Positions 14,121 through 22,777 of a stretch of 45,041 bases of DNA are shown here, piece after piece. The stretch is from positions 1 through 45,041 of the forward strand of contig CAYVNM010000007.1 in assembly GCA_964453075.1 (NCBI GenBank). The letters are read 5' to 3'. The position numbers and the translations under genes were made by a program. The notes beneath the pieces are model-generated. The model worked only from the letters and a program-made list of their open reading frames with translations, had not been told where the DNA came from and did not search any database. Every line of letters begins with the position of its first letter. Positions within the stretch are counted from its first letter, which is position 1. The DNA is from C7867-006 sp964453075 (lineage in GTDB: Bacteria > Patescibacteriota > Minisyncoccia > Phycocordibacterales > DATDWN01).

Positions 14121-15155
14121 TTAGAATGGGTTACGGGCGCCACGTATTTCAAAGTGCAGATGTACTCCCGTTGGACCCTTAACCCTTCCACTATTACCCA
14201 TCTTGCCTATAACCTGACCCTGTTCTACATAATCTCCAGTATTCACAGTAGTTGCACTTAAATGGCCATATAGAGTTTGTGTACCATTTCCATGTTTTAT
14301 AAGAACATACAAACCATAACCACCGTTCCACCCGGAACTTCTAGCAATCAGGACTTCACCAGAAGCAGAAGCAAGCACATCTGCTCCATAATAGGAAGCT
14401 AGATCAACGGCATATTTATCATGGAGTCCTTGTGTTCTTATTCCACCCACTATTGGTCTCATATAATAACCTTCATATGTAGGATACGAGACGGTTTTCT
14501 TTATAACACTACTATTTGTTGAACTGGTCGGAGCTGGAGCAACTTCACCATCAGGAACAACAACAATATCCCCAATAGCCAGCTTTGAATTTTTACTAAG
14601 ATTGTTATATAAAAGAATTTCATCAAGATCTCCCTTGTACTTATTTGCAATGCTCTGCAATGTATCTCCAGATTTAACCGTGTGTTGTATGCCAGAAATG
14701 GGTAATATGACTAATTTCTGACCCTCTGAAATAGTGTTTCCTTTTATATCATTACCCCATCTAATGGTATTTACAGACACACCAAACATTTTGGCTATGG
14801 CAGGTAAAGTGTCTCCTTTTCTTACAACATATATACTGATTTGGTCCTCATCTGCAGTTTTTGTATCAACCATTTTGTGTGTACTTTCAGGTAAAAGGGA
14901 AGTGCCTCCCACAATAACTATTTCCTGATTTGTACTTGTTGAGGTTTGATTAGGCGATATAACAGCTTGAAGCAAAGCCATATTCTGTGAGTTTGTTTCT
15001 GCCTCTTCTGTCTCTGCCTCTACCGGAGAAAAAATTTTCGACAAAAAAGAAACAACCCCAGCATTAGCCGGAAAAGGTGTGATAATTGACGCCAAGAGAG
15101 CTAGGTTTAAAAACAAAGACGTCCCTATGTTCACCACAGATTTTCCTGATCCCAC
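14121..15155 (-). CDS. LysM and M23 peptidase domain envelope protein
   Basis: As read from the GTG at 15155 the protein has 344 residues: an N-terminal membrane segment (about 10-27), two LysM repeats (YVVRKGDTLPAIAKMFGVS; HTVKSGDTLQSIANKYKGD), a linker, and an M23 lysostaphin-like peptidase with the metal-binding HDKYAVD and HLHFEIRG motifs and GYGLYVLIKHGNG between them. It should bind and cut peptidoglycan cross-links or cross-bridges. The start is uncertain: the frame stays open another 28 codons to 15239 with no ATG, TTG or GTG, and no Shine-Dalgarno or close -10 precedes the GTG. It converges with the YifB-family gene. Confidence 0.88.
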   Translation of the reverse strand: MGSGKSVVNIGTSLFLNLALLASIITPFPANAGVVSFLSKIFSPVEAETEEAETNSQNMALLQAVISPNQTSTSTNQEIVIVGGTSLLPESTHKMVDTKTADEDQISIYVVRKGDTLPAIAKMFGVSVNTIRWGNDIKGNTISEGQKLVILPISGIQHTVKSGDTLQSIANKYKGDLDEILLYNNLSKNSKLAIGDIVVVPDGEVAPAPTSSTNSSVIKKTVSYPTYEGYYMRPIVGGIRTQGLHDKYAVDLASYYGADVLASASGEVLIARSSGWNGGYGLYVLIKHGNGTQTLYGHLSATTVNTGDYVEQGQVIGKMGNSGRVKGPTGVHLHFEIRGARNPF

Positions 15156-15226
15156 ATGACGACATTCTGTACTTTCTGTTCGTCTTGTGCTTTTAAGACC
15201 AGGGTCAAACCGCGGATCTTTTTGTG

Positions 15227-15241
15227 AGCTTATAATAAGCT
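15227..15241. promoter_or_regulatory. Odd palindrome over a possible -10
   Basis: AGCTTATAATAAGCT is a 7+1+7 palindrome. On the minus strand it would overlap the -10 region of the LysM-M23 gene, so it could be an operator. Confidence 0.35.
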
Positions 15242-15272
15242 AAATTTAAAATATATTCTGATATCCAGTCAT

Positions 15273-15294
15273 AAAAATGGCTTATATTAGCCAT
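15273..15294 (-). terminator. Weak terminator after the C39-like gene
   Basis: On the minus strand ATGGCT-AATATA-AGCCAT is followed by a short T-run. It lies about 90 bases after the C39-like stop. Confidence 0.5.
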
Positions 15295-15384
15295 ATTTTA
15301 AATCTTGAATTCGGTACTACTCAAGTATATACCCTCTAAAACACAGGTCAATAATGGTTATTAACAATCAAAAATACTCAGCTT

Positions 15385-16143
15385 TTAATAAACCACCACC
15401 GCTTTATTTTCTAAAGCACCCCAATTTTCCAAAAACTTATCCCGACTCATACGAATTCTCCCATATATAGGGTCCATCATAACGATGTGTGTAGGATTTG
15501 ATGCAGAACCAGAATAACCAATAACAACTCTCGCGTGTTCTCCAGGAAAAGCTGTGATTTTTTTTCCTTTTTTTGTATACCATTCCATCGTATCTTCGTT
15601 TGAGAGCAGTCCCCACACAATAACGGGATTACCCTTGTCTACCTCACCCAGCACACGAGACAATTTAGCATTTTCTATAATAAAAGAATCTCTGTAACTA
15701 AGAGCCAGATCCCTGATAGGCTCCTCATAAACCCCGTAACCAGTACCCAAAAAGATTGAACCGTCTACGCTACCAACAAAACCCTTATCTGGATCTCCCC
15801 AGATATTGTCTGAGGTTTTTGGTCTTTTTGTATCAAAAGGTATTCTTGCTATAAGCTCATCCTCTGTGACATCAGAACCAAGATAGTTTAAAGCCATGCG
15901 TAATGCAGCTATTTCACAGGTAACAGAGTGCTCTTGTTTTTTAAACTCAAGCGGAACAGTTATCTTCTCATTAGAAAATATAACTGCAGCAAACATATCT
16001 TGAGAAGAATAAGACAGTTGTTTAAAGGCTCTTATCAGAAGTAACCTGTCCTGACGAAAAATATTATTTTGTGTAAAAACAAAAACAAACAAAACGATCA
16101 CCGCAACTGAAAAACCAACTGCCATTTTTGAAATTCTTTTCAT
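15385..16143 (-). CDS. C39-like peptidase domain protein, membrane anchored
   Basis: A 252-residue protein with a signal-anchor at residues 8-25 and a papain-like domain of the peptidase_C39_2 type: catalytic Cys in HSVTCEIAALRMALNYLG, His in GEHARVVIGYSG, and the following Asp in MMDPIYG. Such domains cleave leader peptides or peptidoglycan stem peptides; without an attached ABC transporter a secreted hydrolase role is more likely than bacteriocin export. The start is fixed by a TATAAT seven bases upstream; the helicase gene is divergent with only 70 bases between starts. Confidence 0.8.
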   Translation of the reverse strand: MKRISKMAVGFSVAVIVLFVFVFTQNNIFRQDRLLLIRAFKQLSYSSQDMFAAVIFSNEKITVPLEFKKQEHSVTCEIAALRMALNYLGSDVTEDELIARIPFDTKRPKTSDNIWGDPDKGFVGSVDGSIFLGTGYGVYEEPIRDLALSYRDSFIIENAKLSRVLGEVDKGNPVIVWGLLSNEDTMEWYTKKGKKITAFPGEHARVVIGYSGSASNPTHIVMMDPIYGRIRMSRDKFLENWGALENKAVVVY

Positions 16144-16150
16144 TATACTT

Positions 16151-16156
16151 ATTATA
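16151..16156 (-). promoter_or_regulatory. -10 box, leaderless (C39-like gene)
   Basis: TATAAT on the minus strand, seven bases before the ATG at 16143. Confidence 0.65.
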
Positions 16157-16198
16157 GCCTATATTTTTTTAGACAAAAATACACAGCTGAACCCGGCG

Positions 16199-16207
16199 TG
16201 CTATAAT
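16199..16207 (+). promoter_or_regulatory. Extended -10 promoter, leaderless (helicase)
   Basis: TGC-TATAAT ends six bases before the ATG at 16214. The bases from TATAATCACCC onward resemble the promoter at 235-245. Confidence 0.75.
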
Positions 16208-16213
16208 CACCCA

Positions 16214-18166
16214 ATGCAATACCTAGACACTCTGAACGAAGAACAAAAAAGGGCCGTTCTCACAACAGAAGGTCCTGTACTTATTGTAGCAGGAGCTGGT
16301 GCAGGAAAGACAAAAACAATAACACACAGAATATTGCACCTAATAACAAAAGGTATTCCTCCAGAAAGTATACTAGCAATAACTTTCACCAATAAAGCAG
16401 CCAAGGAAATGAGAGAAAGAGCAATATTTTTATTGACAGAACACAACAAAAAAACAAAAGAAAATACTCCAAAAGGAATACCTTTTATCAGCACTTTTCA
16501 CTCTTTAGGAGTTTTGATAATAAAAGAAAACTGTGAATTTTTTAAATTACCAAGACATTTTAATATTTTTGATAAAGCAGATTCCAAAAAAATAATAAAG
16601 GATTCTATTGTGTCTCTGGGCATTGACCCAAAAGAACATTTAGAAAAAATACAACACATAATTTCCACAGAAAAGGGTAGGGGGGTTGATCTAAAAGAAT
16701 TTTTAGAAAGAGAAAGTTTTGACTACACAAGCGAGCTCACAAAAAAAGTCTGGACCAAATACGAACAAACCTTAAATAAAGAAAGCGCTCTGGATTTTGA
16801 TGATTTACTTTTAAAGAGCCTGAAAGTCCTAGAAAAAAACAAAGAAATCTTAGAGAAATACCAGAATCGATTTTTATACATTCATATTGACGAATACCAG
16901 GACACCAACAAAGTTCAAAACAAAATAATAACCCTTCTCGCTGAAAAAAATAAAAATATTTGTGTGGTAGGAGATACTGATCAAAATATTTATAGTTGGA
17001 GAGGAGCAGAAATAAAAAACATGCTCCGTTTTGAAAAAACATATCCTGACGTAAAAACTTTTTTTCTGGAACAAAACTACAGATCAACAAAAAATATCCT
17101 GGCTGTAGCTAATGAGATTATAAGAAAAAACACTTTTCGCATACCCAAAAATCTTTTTACTAATAATATTGAAGGTGAAAAAATTGGCCTATTTAAAGCA
17201 CGGAGTGAAGTAGATGAGGCTCATTTCATAGCAATAAAATCAAAATGGCTGATATCAAACGGAGCAAAAGATGATCAAATTGCTGTACTTTATAGGGCTA
17301 ACTTTCAATCTAGAATACTGGAAGAAGCCTTCTTGGCCCATGGTGTTCCTTATCAAATGCTTGGTACGAAATTTTTTGAAAGAAAGGAAATTAAAGATTG
17401 CTTAGCTTATATCAAAGCTTCTCTAAACCCAGATGATATTAGCAATTTTATTAGAATTATTAACGTCCCAGCGAGAGGGATAGGAAAAACAACTGTAGAA
17501 AAAATAATACAAAACCGAGAAGATGAACTAACAGAAACAACAAAAATAAAAATAGATAACTTCAAAAAAATGCTCTTAGATTTTAAAAACATCTTGATAG
17601 AGAAAAAACCAAGTGATGCAATAAAATATATTATAAAAAAATCTGGGATAGAGGATTCTTTTAACACTGGAAAAGAAGAGGATGTAGAGAGACTAGAAAA
17701 CGTGATGGAACTAGTATCTTTGGCAACAGAGTATGATTTAAACGACACCAACGAAGAAGCAAGTGGAATTGAGAGATTTCTGACAAATAGCGCCCTCGTT
17801 TCCGATCAAGATTCTTTGGATGATAAAAAATGTGGTGTAAAACTTATGACAGTTCATTCGTCTAAAGGACTTGAGTTTGATTATGTTTTTGTGTCTGGTC
17901 TTGAGGAGAATTTATTTCCTCACAAAAAAATGTTTGACACAAAAAAATCAGGAGAAGACAGTGAAGAAGAAAGAAGACTTTTTTATGTTGCTGTCACAAG
18001 AGCAGGCAAAAAACTATTTTTGACACACGCAGAAACTCGTAATATATTTGGTAAACTCCAAATAAATTCACCGTCTGAATTTGTTGAGGATATTTCAGAA
18101 AAATACATAGAAAAAGAATCCTTTGGTGAGACAAACAGAGAACCACTATTTAGTATAGACTTTTAA
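16214..18166 (+). CDS. UvrD/PcrA-family superfamily 1 DNA helicase
   Basis: A 650-residue 3'-5' helicase with the full motif set: Walker A AGAGAGKTKTITHR, motif Ia AITFTNKAAKEM, Walker B IHIDEYQDTN, motif III GDTDQNIYSWRGAE, motif IV EQNYRSTKNIL, motif V TVHSSKGLEFDYVFVSGL and motif VI RRLFYVAVTRA. It is shorter than typical PcrA/UvrD (about 720) and lacks an obvious C-terminal Tudor-like RNA polymerase-interaction domain. It serves nucleotide excision and mismatch repair or recombination control. rsmA starts seven bases after its stop. Confidence 0.95.
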   Translation: MQYLDTLNEEQKRAVLTTEGPVLIVAGAGAGKTKTITHRILHLITKGIPPESILAITFTNKAAKEMRERAIFLLTEHNKKTKENTPKGIPFISTFHSLGVLIIKENCEFFKLPRHFNIFDKADSKKIIKDSIVSLGIDPKEHLEKIQHIISTEKGRGVDLKEFLERESFDYTSELTKKVWTKYEQTLNKESALDFDDLLLKSLKVLEKNKEILEKYQNRFLYIHIDEYQDTNKVQNKIITLLAEKNKNICVVGDTDQNIYSWRGAEIKNMLRFEKTYPDVKTFFLEQNYRSTKNILAVANEIIRKNTFRIPKNLFTNNIEGEKIGLFKARSEVDEAHFIAIKSKWLISNGAKDDQIAVLYRANFQSRILEEAFLAHGVPYQMLGTKFFERKEIKDCLAYIKASLNPDDISNFIRIINVPARGIGKTTVEKIIQNREDELTETTKIKIDNFKKMLLDFKNILIEKKPSDAIKYIIKKSGIEDSFNTGKEEDVERLENVMELVSLATEYDLNDTNEEASGIERFLTNSALVSDQDSLDDKKCGVKLMTVHSSKGLEFDYVFVSGLEENLFPHKKMFDTKKSGEDSEEERRLFYVAVTRAGKKLFLTHAETRNIFGKLQINSPSEFVEDISEKYIEKESFGETNREPLFSIDF

Positions 18167-18172
18167 AACAAA

Positions 18173-18949
18173 GTGAAAACAAAAAAATCTCTTGGTCAAC
18201 ATTTTCTAAATTCTCCAAAAGTAATTTCGGATATTGTTTCTGCTGGCAAACTAAACGATCACGACTTGGTTTTAGAGATCGGACCCGGGGAAGGTGTTCT
18301 TACCAAGGCTCTTCTTGATAAAAACGTTTCGGTTGTAGCCATAGAAAAAGACGACCGTCTTGTTCCTTTTTTGAATGAAAAGTTTTTAAAAGAAATATCT
18401 ACAAACAAATTAAAGTTGGTTCATTCGGATGTGCTTGATTTTGATTTAAAAAAAATAATAAACAAACCGTACAAAGTTATCGCCAACATTCCTTACTACA
18501 TCACAGGTCAAATAATTAGAGTTTTTTTGGAAACAAATAAACAACCAGAATCAATGGTGCTTCTTATACAAAAAGAAGTAGCAGAAAGAATCGTTGCAAA
18601 AGACGGAAAAGAAAGCTTGCTATCCCTATCTGTAAAAATATATGGCGAACCAAAAATAATACGTTTTGTTGGCAAAGGCGCTTTTACCCCACAACCAAAT
18701 GTTGATTCGGCAGTCTTGAGTATTGAGAATATTTCAAAAGAAAAGCTTGGTGCGATATCTGAAACGTTGTTCTTTAAAATATTACACTCCGGTTTTGCTC
18801 ACAAACGCAAACAATTATTGCCAAATTTGAGTTCTTTATATAAAAAGGAGCACTTATTAGAGGTTTTTGACATGTGTAAAATTGATCACAAATCTAGAGC
18901 CGAAGATCTTTCCTTGGAAACCTGGATTAATCTTTGTAAAAAACTATAA
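18173..18949 (+). CDS. rsmA: 16S rRNA dimethyladenosine transferase
   Basis: A 258-residue protein starting with GTG, with KKSLGQHFLNSP at the N-terminus, SAM-binding EIGPGEGVLTKALL, VIAIEKD-like acidic loop, and the catalytic NIPYYITGQI motif, then a C-terminal helical domain. It dimethylates two adjacent adenines in the 3' hairpin of 16S rRNA. The A-rich gap after the helicase stop has no Shine-Dalgarno, suggesting translation from a continuing transcript. Confidence 0.95.
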   Translation: MKTKKSLGQHFLNSPKVISDIVSAGKLNDHDLVLEIGPGEGVLTKALLDKNVSVVAIEKDDRLVPFLNEKFLKEISTNKLKLVHSDVLDFDLKKIINKPYKVIANIPYYITGQIIRVFLETNKQPESMVLLIQKEVAERIVAKDGKESLLSLSVKIYGEPKIIRFVGKGAFTPQPNVDSAVLSIENISKEKLGAISETLFFKILHSGFAHKRKQLLPNLSSLYKKEHLLEVFDMCKIDHKSRAEDLSLETWINLCKKL

Positions 18950-18963
18950 ACAAAATTCTTGTG

Positions 18964-18972
18964 TGTTATAAT
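18964..18972 (+). promoter_or_regulatory. Extended -10 promoter, leaderless
   Basis: TGT-TATAAT ends eight bases before the ATG at 18981. Confidence 0.7.
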
Positions 18973-18980
18973 GAACACAT

Positions 18981-19796
18981 ATGCCAAGTAGAAAAACAAT
19001 TTCTGTTTTGATTTTATGTTTAGGGATTGTTCTCTCTATATGGCTCTTGTCCGAGAACGGAAAAACCTCTATAAAAAACACCAAAACTAACCCTCTCCTT
19101 GTTTTTTCTGATGAACCCAAGACCTACACAAAAGATGATTGGAAAAAAATACTAATAACAATAGACACCGGCACAACAACAGTTCTAACCAACCAGAACT
19201 CTGACGTCTATCCAGACGAAGGAACTCAAACCGACCTTATTTCTAGGGATTTTATGGCACAATATCTACTTCTCAAACAAGGTGGAGCAGAAATAACAAC
19301 AGAACAAGCCTTAGATATAGCCCAAAAAACCCTATCATCAGCCGAATACACAAAAGCAACAGGTGTCAAATACACACAAAACGACTTAAACATAAACTCA
19401 AAAACCAGTAGGGAACTGACCCAAACATACATGACAACAATTAATAGTAGTCTTATAAAACGCTCCCCAAAAAACCTAGAGAATGAGCTGGTTATTTTGG
19501 ATAGGGCAATAAATTCTGGTGAAGAAAAAGAGTTAGTAAAGCTTGATCCAATAATCACTGGTTACAAAGGTCTTATTGGTGATTTTCTTCAAATTTCTAT
19601 CCCGTCTGATGCAGTAAGCATTCATCTTGAAATTCTGAATGCTATGAGCAATGTTTTGTCTAATATTGAAGCCATGAGGTTAACTTTTTCTGATCCAGTA
19701 AAAAGTTTTGTTGGGGTCAGCCAGTACAAAAAACATGCTCTGGATCTAAGTTTAGCAATGAAGAAATTAAACGATTATTCTTTGTCCAAAAAATAA
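18981..19796 (+). CDS. Hypothetical signal-anchored protein ahead of the secretion cluster
   Basis: A 271-residue protein with a basic N-terminus and one hydrophobic segment (about 7-24, no lipobox Cys), followed by a predominantly helical extracellular part with Thr/Lys-rich stretches. No family recognised. It is co-directional with the following type IV secretion-like genes but has its own leaderless promoter and is followed by another promoter (19836), so it may only be a neighbour; a role as an assembly or surface factor is a guess. Confidence 0.65.
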   Translation: MPSRKTISVLILCLGIVLSIWLLSENGKTSIKNTKTNPLLVFSDEPKTYTKDDWKKILITIDTGTTTVLTNQNSDVYPDEGTQTDLISRDFMAQYLLLKQGGAEITTEQALDIAQKTLSSAEYTKATGVKYTQNDLNINSKTSRELTQTYMTTINSSLIKRSPKNLENELVILDRAINSGEEKELVKLDPIITGYKGLIGDFLQISIPSDAVSIHLEILNAMSNVLSNIEAMRLTFSDPVKSFVGVSQYKKHALDLSLAMKKLNDYSLSKK

Positions 19797-19835
19797 AGAC
19801 TTTTCAACAGTTATGCTAGTAGAATAAAGACTTTT
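19792..19835 (+). repeat. Direct repeats upstream of the secretion operon
   Basis: AATAAAGACTTTT occurs at 19792-19804 and 19823-19835, 31 bases apart (three helical turns). The second copy ends one base before the promoter box at 19836, the right place for an activator or repressor site. Confidence 0.6.
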
Positions 19836-19853
19836 TACTGTATAATATGTGTA
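19836..19853 (+). promoter_or_regulatory. Secretion-cluster promoter box A
   Basis: TACTGTATAATATGTGTA shares 17 of 18 bases with the promoter at 26173-26190. TATAAT is at 19841-19846; the expected start is about 19852, leaving a leader of about nine bases to the ATG at 19862. Confidence 0.65.
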
Positions 19854-19861
19854 ATATTATT

Positions 19862-22774
19862 ATGTCTTTTTATAAATTCAAAAAACCTTTCCTCTTTGGT
19901 GTTTTGATGTTGTTTGTTTTGTTTGTGATTCCACAAAAATCATCCGCCCAAATCCCAGTAACAGACGCGGCTAATCTGGTTGTCAACACAACCACCGCTA
20001 CTACCAACGCAACGATAGCTGGTCTCCTAGGATCCCAGTTCGGAAAAGAGTTTGTAGGAGACAGTGTTGCAAATTTTATAGCAAAGATGATATTGCAAAA
20101 ACTGACAGCCCAAACTGTAAACTGGATAAACTCTGGTTTTAAAGGAAACCCAGCTTTCGTTACTGATCCTAGCCAATTTTTCCTTGATGTAGGAGACAAT
20201 GTAGCTTCACACTTTATTTCTAGCACAGCCTTAAACAGACTATGTAGTCCTTTCAAAGCACAGGTAAGATTGGCTTTAGTAAAAAATTATATAAAAGATA
20301 AAAACAATTACTCCTGTTCGTTGAGTAAAATAAAAGACAATTACGAAGCATTCACTCAAGATTTCAGTCAGGGTGGTTGGGATGGGTGGTTTGAGATGAC
20401 ACAAACGTCTGGAGGAAATCCTTATAGTGCTTACTTTGCAGCAGAAAATAAACTTCTAATAGAAATAGGCACCCAGAAAGATAAGTACAAAAAACAATTA
20501 GACTGGGGCAATGGAATTCTTTCCTTTGAAAGATGCAAAAGTGGAGCTGCAAGATTTGAAACCTTTGAAATGTTAGATAATGTAGGAACAACCGGTGCGT
20601 CAACAGGAACAGACTGTTTGCCTCAAGACAAAGAAACTGTAACACCAGGAACTGTCATAAACGATCAATTAACAAAGGCTCTTGGTAGTCCTTGGGCAAG
20701 CCTAGAAGCCGCTGACGAAATAAACGAAATAGTTAGTGCACTAATGCAACAACTAATATCTAAGGTTGTGGGTGGAATAAGTAGTGGATTAAGAGGATTA
20801 TCTAGTAGCAACACATCTTCGCCAGGAACAAGGACTTTCTTACAACAAATGCTTGATTCTACAGAAGCAGGCTCTCAGGAAACCCAGGATTTTTATACAA
20901 ACATGTATGCCATCGTTCCTTCTGATTTTGGTGGAACCGCACCCTCATCAACATCATCCATATCTAGTTTTATAATAGGCGGTGGTGGAGGTTCTGGACC
21001 AGGCTGTAGCGCCCTATTAATGTCTGGAGCCACAAGCAAGCAAAGCATAGTTAAATATGCCATGGAACAAGTGCTAATCGATGATCCCGCTTGGAACGAC
21101 TCAACTGATGTAAGAGGTTTCAAAGAGGCTGTTGTCGATTGGCTCAATAGTCACGGAGAAGAATCAACTCAAGGGTGGAATGGTAATTGTAATAACTCAG
21201 CAAACAACCTATCAATAAGAACTGGGCCAACAACTGGAGAAATGTACGAAATAGCACGTGATGGAGCTGGTTGTAATAACGAGCCAAACCCTACCATGGC
21301 AGAATCTACACCTTGTAGACCCCTTAGTGGATACACTGGACCATGGAGTTACCTAAGCACAGGACAAACACCCCCTGGATTTGTGCGAGGTAGTGGAGGT
21401 GGTGGCACAGTAACAGTGACTCCAACACCAACACCTGTGATAACTGGAATTAGTCCTTCTGTAAACATTGTTGCTGGACAGACAACACTAACAATAACAG
21501 GAACAAATTTGACCGGAACAGTTAGGTTTACAGATAGTAATGGTGCACCTTACACAGTATCTGGAACCGTAAACGCAACAAAAACACAAACAACCGTAAA
21601 AGTCCCTTCGAATCTTCCTGGCGGATCAGCTACGGTCAGAATATTCTTGAACACAAACTCTTTATCTAATGCTTGGTCAATTACAGTTGATGGTGCTCCA
21701 GCAAGTGTTTCAACGGCTGTTGATGCAACTCCTGGATGGAGAGGAGGGTTGGCTCACAACACAAACAATGATACTTGGCTTGTTGTTTCAGAAAGTAGAC
21801 CAGGAGATGGAACTGACGGAATATACGGCAGAATCATAAACAATGATGGTACTTACTTTGGACCAACATTTAAAATAGACAGTAGCGTCTCGGCACTGGC
21901 ACCAAAAGTTGCTTACTCTTCTGAGTTACAAAAATATCTTGTGCTTTGGTACGATGCTCCTTCTAATTTTGGTGGCACGATATACGCAAGATTCATAAGC
22001 CAAACAGGAGCATTAGAAGATTTGGTTTCAGTAGCACAAGATCCGTCATCTTCAACACTGTTCTATCCAAACTCAATTTTGAGTTATGACTCAATTAATA
22101 ACCAGTTTGTATTTGTTTGGGAAGGAAGCCAAGAGGGTAGCACAAATACAGTAAACAATATTTATCTTAGGGCCTTAGATAACAATAAAGTGTTTGGCAA
22201 CATAGTAAGGGTAACAAATGGCGGAACCAGATACTGGATGCCTGCTGTCGCTGTAAAAAGTGACGGTAGTGAATATTGTGTTGTATATGACACCAGAGAT
22301 CAGGGCGGTGTAAAGGTTAAGAGAGTTGATGCAATATTAGGAACAACCGGAGCAGAAACTTCTGTAACTTCTGCTGGTGCTACAGATGTAAGCATTGCTT
22401 ATAACTCAGCAAACAATAAATACTTAGTAACCTGGACAGAGTCTGGTTCAACAAAAGGCAAATTCCTAAATAGTTGCGATGGGGGAGATGGGGGAGAAAT
22501 AAGCACAATAAAGACCGGCCTAGCCAAAGCTATTACTTCTTATAACAGAACATCAAATTCATACGGAATAATAGGACAAAACATGACAAACATAGGAAAC
22601 GGTTATGTAATATTCAATTCACAGGGTGTAATTTTGAGATCTGGTGATTTATTTGGAACAGGTGCCACAAACGGTAACTTTTCTCCTGTTATTGCACCAA
22701 ACGAACTTGATGGAAGATTCGGTGCCAGTTCTTCAAAAGATCACTCAACGACAAGGTTTGCTTCTGATATTTAA
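19862..22774 (+). CDS. Large secreted protein with IPT/TIG and beta-propeller-like region (secretion cluster)
   Basis: A 970-residue protein with a signal peptide (about 8-30, ending near SSAQ), a helical region to about residue 330, a Ser/Gly linker, an IPT/TIG-type Ig-fold (VITGISPSVNIVAGQTTLTITG, near 530-610), then repeats of a W/F-LV-W..IYGRxIxxxG type that resemble beta-propeller blades to the C-terminus. It should be displayed outside the membrane; binding to surfaces, partner cells or the secretion channel is plausible. An ATG at 19847 lies right against the -10 box, so the ATG at 19862 is chosen. The next gene begins three bases after its stop. Confidence 0.75.
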   Translation: MSFYKFKKPFLFGVLMLFVLFVIPQKSSAQIPVTDAANLVVNTTTATTNATIAGLLGSQFGKEFVGDSVANFIAKMILQKLTAQTVNWINSGFKGNPAFVTDPSQFFLDVGDNVASHFISSTALNRLCSPFKAQVRLALVKNYIKDKNNYSCSLSKIKDNYEAFTQDFSQGGWDGWFEMTQTSGGNPYSAYFAAENKLLIEIGTQKDKYKKQLDWGNGILSFERCKSGAARFETFEMLDNVGTTGASTGTDCLPQDKETVTPGTVINDQLTKALGSPWASLEAADEINEIVSALMQQLISKVVGGISSGLRGLSSSNTSSPGTRTFLQQMLDSTEAGSQETQDFYTNMYAIVPSDFGGTAPSSTSSISSFIIGGGGGSGPGCSALLMSGATSKQSIVKYAMEQVLIDDPAWNDSTDVRGFKEAVVDWLNSHGEESTQGWNGNCNNSANNLSIRTGPTTGEMYEIARDGAGCNNEPNPTMAESTPCRPLSGYTGPWSYLSTGQTPPGFVRGSGGGGTVTVTPTPTPVITGISPSVNIVAGQTTLTITGTNLTGTVRFTDSNGAPYTVSGTVNATKTQTTVKVPSNLPGGSATVRIFLNTNSLSNAWSITVDGAPASVSTAVDATPGWRGGLAHNTNNDTWLVVSESRPGDGTDGIYGRIINNDGTYFGPTFKIDSSVSALAPKVAYSSELQKYLVLWYDAPSNFGGTIYARFISQTGALEDLVSVAQDPSSSTLFYPNSILSYDSINNQFVFVWEGSQEGSTNTVNNIYLRALDNNKVFGNIVRVTNGGTRYWMPAVAVKSDGSEYCVVYDTRDQGGVKVKRVDAILGTTGAETSVTSAGATDVSIAYNSANNKYLVTWTESGSTKGKFLNSCDGGDGGEISTIKTGLAKAITSYNRTSNSYGIIGQNMTNIGNGYVIFNSQGVILRSGDLFGTGATNGNFSPVIAPNELDGRFGASSSKDHSTTRFASDI

Positions 22775-22777
22775 AAA

